NCBI GenBank assembly: GCA_021156245.1
Contig: JAJNBO010000020.1
Location: 1 to 15,356 of the forward strand
DNA from: Ramlibacter sp.
GTDB taxonomy: Bacteria > Pseudomonadota > Gammaproteobacteria > Burkholderiales > Burkholderiaceae_C
Direction: 5' to 3'
Length of the DNA stretch: 15,356 nt
Position numbers and translations under genes: made by a program. Positions 6,149 through 12,400 of this stretch are shown one piece after another. Under the pieces are notes generated by a model. That model saw only the letters and a program-made list of their open reading frames with translations. It did no database searches and was not told the origin of the DNA. Within the stretch, counting starts at the first letter, position 1, and the number at the start of each line of letters is the position of its first letter.

Positions 6149-7789
6149 GTGCCGCCCCGGCCTTTCCAGCTCACACGCTACTTCACGACGACCAGCCTGG
6201 TCGCGTTCTGCGTTCTGGGCGCGGCGCTGTTCTTCCTGCAGCAGGGCGAGGAGAAGTTCTTCGCCCGCACCCAGTCCGACCAGGCCGCCTTCTTCGCCAA
6301 GGTGCAGGGCGATCTCCTGCAGGAACAGAAGGACAATGCCCGCGCGAGCCTGGTCGCGGTGCACGAAGCGGGACACATCAACCTCACCCGGGTGTTCGCC
6401 AACGCCCTGTGGACCTCGCACCTGCAGCCGCTGGTCACGCAGGCCCAGGCCGTGACGTTCGCGCAATGCCGCCTGCCGAAGGACGCCCCGGCCGAAGCGC
6501 GCCAGGCGTGCCTGGCCAAGGTGCGCAGCCAGGTGAACGCGCTGCCCGCCTTCGCCAAGGTCGACGGCCCGGTGCGCAGCCTGATGCGGACCACCAGCGT
6601 CTTCAAGATCAAGGTGTACGACGTGCGCGGCCTCACCGTGTACTCGTCGGAGGCCGTGCAGGTGGGAGAGGACAAGGCGGACAACGCCGGCTGGAAGGCC
6701 GCCATGGCCGGCAAGGTGGCGAGCGAGCTCGTGCACCGCAACCAGTTCAGCGCTTTCGAGGGCGTGGTGAAGGACCGCGACCTGATCCAGAGCTACATCC
6801 CCATGCCCGGCCCGGGCGGCGGCGTGGCCGGCGTGTTCGAGATCTACTCCGACGTGACGCCGCTGCTGCAGCAGCTCGAGAGCGCCAGCGCGCGCAGCGC
6901 CGCCGCCACGGCCCGCCAACGGGACCGCATGCAGGCCGCCGCCGCCGGCAACCAGGAGGCGGTGGAGTCCGCGTCCAACAAGTTGTTCGTGACCGTGCTG
7001 GTGCTGCTCGGCCTCACGTATGCCGCCCTGCTGTTCTTCGTGCGCCGGGGCCAGCGGGTGATCGACCAGGAATCGCGGGCACGCGCGCAGGCGGCCGAGC
7101 GCGAGCAGGAATGGCACCGGGAGAAGATGGGGACCATCGGTGCGATGGCGGCGAACATCTCGCACGAGGTGGGCAACCCGCTGGCCATCATCGCGGGGCT
7201 GGCGAGGGAGATCCAGCAGTGGCGCGAGCAGCGCCACATCAAGCCGGAATTCGCCCGCATGATCGTGGAGCAGACGGCGCGCATCTCGGCGCTGACCAAG
7301 CGCATCGGCGACTTCGCGCAACCGGGGCGGGACACGCTGCAGCTGCTGGACGTGAACGACCAGGTGCGGGCGGTGAGCGACTTCCTCGGCTTCGACCGCC
7401 GCTTCCACGGCACGCCCATCGAGCTGCGCCTGGGCGGCGGCCTGCCCGCAGCCCACGGCGTGCCGGACCACCTGACCGAGGTGCTGATGGACCTGCTGCA
7501 GGCGCTGGAGCACGCGTGCGACGACTGCCGCACGCCGACGGCGCGCCTGGTGGTGGAGACGTCCTATCTGGAAAGCGTGGTGACCATCCGCATGAGCGGC
7601 TTCTGCGGCTACGGCCGCGAGCGCTGCGAGTTCCCGGCGAACGACCCGCGCGTGGAGGCGGCGCGACAGCTGATGGAAACCATGGGCGGGCACATCGAGG
7701 CCGCGGGGCCGGCCGTCGAAGTGCACCTCATGTGCGCGATGCCCGACACCGCGCCGGAGCCGGAAACGGACGACGCGGTCAGCGCTTGA
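6149..7789 (+). CDS. Membrane sensor histidine kinase with degraded ATP-binding domain
   Basis: 546 residues, GTG start. Seen: transmembrane helix at about 14-30; a periplasmic sensor region of about 245 residues containing VYDVRGLTVYSS and VFEIYSDVT, suggestive of a double-Cache-like sensor (inference); second transmembrane helix at about 279-300; a charged, probably coiled-coil linker; and an H-box ANISHEVGNPLAII with phospho-acceptor H339. The C-terminal ATPase domain is abnormal: the N-box position reads VLMDLLQAL (445-453) with no Asn, and the G1 box, normally DxGxG, reads SGFCGYG (483-489). It may not bind ATP and could be phosphorylated by a partner or act without phosphotransfer. No response regulator lies in the window. 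Its 3' end overlaps the convergent binding-protein gene by 11 bases. Alternative start: none better seen, since the helix begins at once. Confidence 0.82.
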   Translation: MPPRPFQLTRYFTTTSLVAFCVLGAALFFLQQGEEKFFARTQSDQAAFFAKVQGDLLQEQKDNARASLVAVHEAGHINLTRVFANALWTSHLQPLVTQAQAVTFAQCRLPKDAPAEARQACLAKVRSQVNALPAFAKVDGPVRSLMRTTSVFKIKVYDVRGLTVYSSEAVQVGEDKADNAGWKAAMAGKVASELVHRNQFSAFEGVVKDRDLIQSYIPMPGPGGGVAGVFEIYSDVTPLLQQLESASARSAAATARQRDRMQAAAAGNQEAVESASNKLFVTVLVLLGLTYAALLFFVRRGQRVIDQESRARAQAAEREQEWHREKMGTIGAMAANISHEVGNPLAIIAGLAREIQQWREQRHIKPEFARMIVEQTARISALTKRIGDFAQPGRDTLQLLDVNDQVRAVSDFLGFDRRFHGTPIELRLGGGLPAAHGVPDHLTEVLMDLLQALEHACDDCRTPTARLVVETSYLESVVTIRMSGFCGYGRERCEFPANDPRVEAARQLMETMGGHIEAAGPAVEVHLMCAMPDTAPEPETDDAVSA

Positions 7790-8879
7790 ACTTGCCGTCG
7801 CTGCCGATGATCGACAGGTCGGCGAAATCCAGGCCGGTGTGGTCGGTGCTGCTGAAGCTGACCTCCAGGCCGCCGATGTCGTACTTGTTCAGCGTCTCCA
7901 GCGCGGCGATCAGCTTCGCGCGCGTCGGGTTGGGTCCCGCGCGGCGCAGGCCTTCGACCAGCACCTTGGCGGCGGCGTAGCCTTCCAGCATCGCCGTGCT
8001 CAGCTCGACGTTCTTCTCCTTCGCCAGGCCCATCGCTTCCTTCACGAGCCCGTAGGCAATGGAGCGCTCCGCGGGGAAGACCTGGGTGACGATCACCCCG
8101 CGGGCGGAATCTCCCAGGCTCTTCACGAAGCCGGAGGACGCGTTGTTCGACAGCGTCACCACTTGCGCGGCGGAGTTGGCGGCCCGCAAGGCCTTCACGC
8201 CGTCGGCGACCGCGTTGCCGGACGCAATCCACACCACCGCCTGCGCTTCCTTGCCGGTGATCTCGGGAATCATCTTCGCGTAGTCGGGCTTCAGCCGGTC
8301 GGCCTTGATGACCGTCAGGGGCTCGAAGCCCGCCTTCTCGAAGCCCTTGCGCGCGCCCTCCAGGCCGTCGGTGCCGAAGGAGTCGTCCGCATACACCACG
8401 GCGATGCGGCGGATGCCCAGCGTGTGCAGGTGCGACACCGCCTTCTCCGCCTCGCGCTGGTAGGTGGCGCGCACGTTGAAGACGTACTTGTTGACGGGCC
8501 GGTGCAGCACCATCGCGCCGGTGGAGGGGGCGATCATCGGGACGCCGTGCGTCTCGAGCAGCGGCAGGATGGCGACGCTGTGGGGGGTGCCGCGCACCAG
8601 GAAGAGCGCGGTGACGTTCCTCTGTTCGATCAGCACCTTGGCGTTCTCGGCCGCGATCTTGGCGTCGAACTTGTCGTCCATGGAGACCAGGTCGATCTTC
8701 TGGCCATGGACGCCGCCCTTGGCGTTGACGCTGTCGATCCAGAGCATGGCGCCCTGGGTGGTTTCCTTGACGCCGGCGGCGACGATGCCGGTGATGCCGG
8801 CGGTCTGGCCGACCAGGATCTGGCCGTGCGCACAAAGGCACGCGACGGCGGCGGCGAGCGCCACGAGTTGCTTCTTCAC
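7779..8879 (-). CDS. ABC transporter substrate-binding protein, branched-chain amino acid type
   Basis: 366 residues, GTG start at 8879 with GGGGAGA (minus strand of 8888-8894) 8 bases upstream. An N-terminal signal peptide is clear: basic MKKQ, a hydrophobic core of Leu/Ala, and a probable cleavage near AHG-Q (about residue 19). The mature protein is a type I periplasmic binding fold of the Leu/Ile/Val family: GITGIVAAGVKETTQGAMLW, the VNAKGGVHGQKI strand-turn, VPMIAPSTG, and VVYADDSFGTDG. It captures a ligand in the periplasm for an ABC importer. No permease or ATPase gene is adjacent, so it is an orphan component, as is frequent in Burkholderiales, and the ligand may be an amino acid, an aromatic acid or another carboxylate. 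The gene follows the minus-strand hypothetical gene by 73 bases and converges on the sensor kinase. Confidence 0.92.
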   Translation of the reverse strand: MKKQLVALAAAVACLCAHGQILVGQTAGITGIVAAGVKETTQGAMLWIDSVNAKGGVHGQKIDLVSMDDKFDAKIAAENAKVLIEQRNVTALFLVRGTPHSVAILPLLETHGVPMIAPSTGAMVLHRPVNKYVFNVRATYQREAEKAVSHLHTLGIRRIAVVYADDSFGTDGLEGARKGFEKAGFEPLTVIKADRLKPDYAKMIPEITGKEAQAVVWIASGNAVADGVKALRAANSAAQVVTLSNNASSGFVKSLGDSARGVIVTQVFPAERSIAYGLVKEAMGLAKEKNVELSTAMLEGYAAAKVLVEGLRRAGPNPTRAKLIAALETLNKYDIGGLEVSFSSTDHTGLDFADLSIIGSDGKFKR

Positions 8880-8952
8880 GATTTGTGTCTCCCCGGCTGC
8901 TCAACACGGCGGCCTGTGACGAAGTGTAGTTAGCCCAGCCGTTCGGATTTGT

Positions 8953-9261
8953 TCACACTTGTGACAGCAGGCGTGCGGGCAACACTTCGCGGAAGAATGG
9001 CACGAGCCCGTTGATGCGCTGCACGGCCTGCGCCTGGCAGTGCTGCACGGAAACCACCTGGAAGACCGCGTCGCGCAGCAGCCAGAGCTCCGGCGCGCAT
9101 TCGGCGGTGTGCAGCCGCCAGCGCAGCCGATCGACCTCGAACCCCTCGCAGTCCTCCAGCACGGCGAGCAGCTGGCGGCGAACCGCTTCGACACCGGCGG
9201 CCGGGGCGCGGAACTGCCATTCGAACGGGCGGCTCGGGAGCCAGGTACTCCACGCAGACAT
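8953..9261 (-). CDS. Hypothetical protein, 102 residues
   Basis: Not recognised. The frame reads MSAWSTWLPSRPFEWQF at the start and ends in LPARLLSQV. It is a small soluble-looking protein with an even mix of charged and hydrophobic residues, several Trp and three Cys, and no signal peptide or membrane helix. Composition and codon use look like real coding sequence rather than an antisense shadow, since no other gene covers this stretch. The ATG at 9261 is chosen because the upstream extension (an ATG at 9381 exists) would be an unlikely Pro/Gly/Ser-rich leader crossing the uvrA control region; the Shine-Dalgarno is poor, so the start is uncertain. It is divergent from uvrA with 161 bases between the two starts, and upstream of the binding-protein gene. 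Confidence 0.6.
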   Translation of the reverse strand: MSAWSTWLPSRPFEWQFRAPAAGVEAVRRQLLAVLEDCEGFEVDRLRWRLHTAECAPELWLLRDAVFQVVSVQHCQAQAVQRINGLVPFFREVLPARLLSQV

Positions 9262-9316
9262 GGGCGTCGGGCAGGGGATGGGACCTGAACCTTCGCCGCG
9301 CGGTTGAGCAGGCTTT

Positions 9317-9348
9317 GTAGGACAACTGCCATATCCGTGGTAGGACAA
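9317..9348. promoter_or_regulatory. 9-bp direct repeat, candidate operator between the divergent genes
   Basis: GTAGGACAA occurs at 9317-9325 and again at 9340-9348, identical and spaced 23 bases start to start, about two helical turns. It lies 74 bases before the uvrA ATG and about 55 bases upstream of the minus-strand hypothetical gene. A TAGAAT at 9390-9395 could be the uvrA -10, although no good -35 goes with it. No LexA-type CTG-N10-CAG box was found in 9262-9422. Tandem half-sites on the same face of the helix suggest a regulator site; which one is unknown. Confidence 0.35.
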
Positions 9349-9422
9349 GGGTATGCCCCGACCCGACGACCGGCTTGGCAAGCGATCCCTAGAATATCCG
9401 GCCTTGTTTCCAGAAGGCCTCC

Positions 9423-12400
9423 ATGTCCCAGGGATCGATCCGCATCCGCGGCGCCAGACAGCACAACCTCAAGAACCTCGACCTCGATCTCCACACCGGT
9501 GAGTTGACGGTGGTAACCGGCCCCAGCGGGTCGGGCAAGTCCAGCCTGGTGTTCGATACCTTGTATGCGGAAGGCCAGCGCCGCTACGTGGAGACGTTCT
9601 CCGCGTACGCCCGCCAGTTCCTGGAACGCATGGACAAGCCGGCGGTGGACCGCGTCGAAGGCGTGCCCCCGGCCATCGCCATCGACCAGACCAACCCCGT
9701 GCGTTCGTCGCGCTCCACCGTGGGCACGATGACGGAGCTGAACGACCACCTGAAGCTGCTGTTCGCGCGTGCGGCCCAGTTGTTCGACCGGCAGACGGCA
9801 TTGCAGGTGCGCCACGACTCGCCGGAAACCATCTACGAACAGCTGATGGAGCGCACGCGTGTGGGCGACCCGCGGCTGGTCGTCACCTTCCCCGTGGAAC
9901 TGCCGGGCGGCACGTCGCCGGAGGAGATCGAGCAGTGGCTGGCCGCCAGCGGCTTCACGCGCGTGCAGGCGGAGCGCGAGGTCGCCACGCCGACCGGGCC
10001 CCGCAAGATCCTCGACGTGGTGGCGGACCGCTTCCGCATCCAGGGCGTGGAGAAGGTGCGCGCGATCGAGGCGATCGAAGTGGCGCTGAAGCGCGGCTCG
10101 GGGCGCCTTGCGGTCTACGTGACGGGCGAAGCCCGTCATCCCCGCGAAGGCGGGGACCCAGGGCTTTCAGAACTCGCCGCGAGCGGCGAGTCCGATGCGG
10201 GCGCCCTGGATTCACGCCTGCGCGGGAATGACGAGACTGTCTGGAAATTCTCGACCGGCCTGCACTGCCCCGACAGCGACATCCGCTACGGCGACCCGGT
10301 GCCGTCCAAGTTCTCGTTCAACTCGCCCGTGGGCGCGTGCGACACCTGCCGCGGCTTCGGCCGCGTGATCGGGGTCGACTACAACCTGGTGATCCCGAAC
10401 GACAAGCTGACGCTGCGCGCCGGCGCGATCAAGACCTTCCAGACGCCGGCCTGGTCGGAGTCGCAGGACGACATGATGCGGCACGCGGAGTCCGCCGGCA
10501 TCCCGCGCGACACGCCCTGGTACAAGCTCACGCCCGAGCAGCAGCACTGGGTGATCCATGGGGCGCCGAACTACCGCGAAGGCAACTGGAACCGCCAGTG
10601 GTACGGCGTCAAGCGCTTCTTCGAGTACCTCGAAAGCAAGGCGTACAAGATGCACATCCGCGTGCTGCTGTCCAAGTACCGCAGCTACACGCCCTGCGAG
10701 GTGTGCGCCGGCGCCCGCCTGAAGACCGAGCCGCTGCTGTGGCGCCTGGGCAGCAAGGAAGATGCGGACGCGGTGCTCGAGCCCGAGAAGCGCTTCCTGC
10801 CCGTGGGCGTGCAGTGGTCGCGCGCGCAACTCGAGGCGCTGCCCGGCCTGACCCTGCACGACCTGATGATGCTGCCGATCGAGCGGCTGCGACGCTTCTT
10901 CGAGCGGGTCGAGCCGGAGGCCGAAGCGCACGCGGGCGGGGGTGAACTGCAGGCGCTGAAGCTGCTGTTCGAGGAGATCAACACGCGGCTGAAGTACCTG
11001 GTGGACGTCGGCATCGGCTACCTGACGCTGGACCGCCAGAGCCGCACGCTGTCGGGCGGCGAAGTGCAACGGATCAACCTGACCACGGCGCTGGGCACGT
11101 CGCTGGTGAACACGCTGTTCGTGCTGGACGAGCCGAGCATCGGCCTGCATCCGCGCGACATGAGCCGGATCACGCAGGCCATGCACCGGCTGCGCGATGC
11201 GGGCAACACGCTGGTGGTGGTGGAGCACGACCCGGCCGTGATGGTTGCGGCGGACCGCGTGATCGATATGGGGCCGGGGCCGGGCGAGAAGGGCGGGCAG
11301 ATCGTCTTCGACGGCACGGTGAACGAGCTGCGCAACGCCGACACGCTGACGGGCGCCTACCTGGGCGCGCGCAAGCACGTGGGCATGGGCTTCAAGCGCG
11401 CCGTCACGGAGTCGACGCCGCGCCTGGTGCTGGAGGGCGCGCGCGAGCACAATCTGCAGGACCTGAGCGTCGAGATCCCGCTGCAGCGGATGGTGGTGGT
11501 CACCGGCGTTTCGGGCTCGGGCAAGTCCAGCCTGGTGCAGGACATCCTGGCGCCGGCGCTGCTGCGGCACTTCGGGCGCGCCACCGAATCGGCGGGCGCG
11601 CATGACCGCTTGCTGGGCGCGGATCACCTGTCGGACGTGGTGTTCGTGGACCAGTCGCCGATCGGCAAGACGGCGCGCTCCAATCCCGTGAGCTACGTCG
11701 GCGCATGGGATTCGATCCGCGAGATCTTCGCGACCTCCCCGTTGTCGCGGCAGCGCGGCTACACCGGATCGAAGTTCAGCTTCAACTCCGGCGACGGCCG
11801 CTGCCCCACCTGCGGCGGCTCCGGCTACGAGCACGTCGAGATGCAGTTCCTGTCCGACGTGTACCTGCGCTGCCCGGACTGCGACGGCAAGCGCTATCGC
11901 CCCGAGATCCTGGAAGTCACGATCGAGCGGCAGCCGGTAGGCGCGCTGCAGCCGCGCAAGCTGAACGTGGCCGACGTGCTGGACCTCACGGTCAGCGAGG
12001 CGGCCGCGCTGTTCGCCAACGACCGCGACGTGATCCGCGCCCTGCAGCCCATCGTCGACGTCGGCCTGGAGTACGTGAAGCTCGGGCAGCCGGTGCCGAC
12101 GTTGTCGGGCGGCGAGTCGCAACGCCTGAAGCTCGCCGGCTTCCTGGCGGACGCAGCGAAGTCCTCCACGCACACCCGGCAGGGCGTCGCGAAGAAGGGC
12201 ACGCTGTTCCTGTTCGACGAACCGACGACGGGCCTGCACTTCGACGACATCGCCAAGCTGATGCGCGCCCTGCGCAAATTGCTGGAAGCCGGCAACTCGC
12301 TGGTCGTCATCGAGCACAACCTGGACGTGATCCGCGCGGCCGACTGGCTGGTGGACCTGGGTCCGGAAGGCGGCGACGGCGGCGGCCTGCTGGTGGCCGA

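Noticed and set aside
9262..9381. N-terminal extension of the minus-strand hypothetical gene to the ATG at 9381.
   Set aside because: The added 40 residues are Pro/Gly/Ser-rich, unlike the rest, and would cover the control region of uvrA.
9375..9395. TTGGCA and TAGAAT as a uvrA promoter pair.
   Set aside because: The spacing is only 9 bases, far below the usual 16-18; at most the TAGAAT could be a -10 with an unrecognised -35.
9262..9422. A LexA/SOS box before uvrA.
   Set aside because: Looked for CTG-N10-CAG and close variants in the whole intergenic stretch and found none.
10120..10238. Possibility that uvrA is a pseudogene broken by the repeat insertion.
   Set aside because: Codon-by-codon reading shows no stop or frame change across the insertion, and all motifs downstream are in the same frame.
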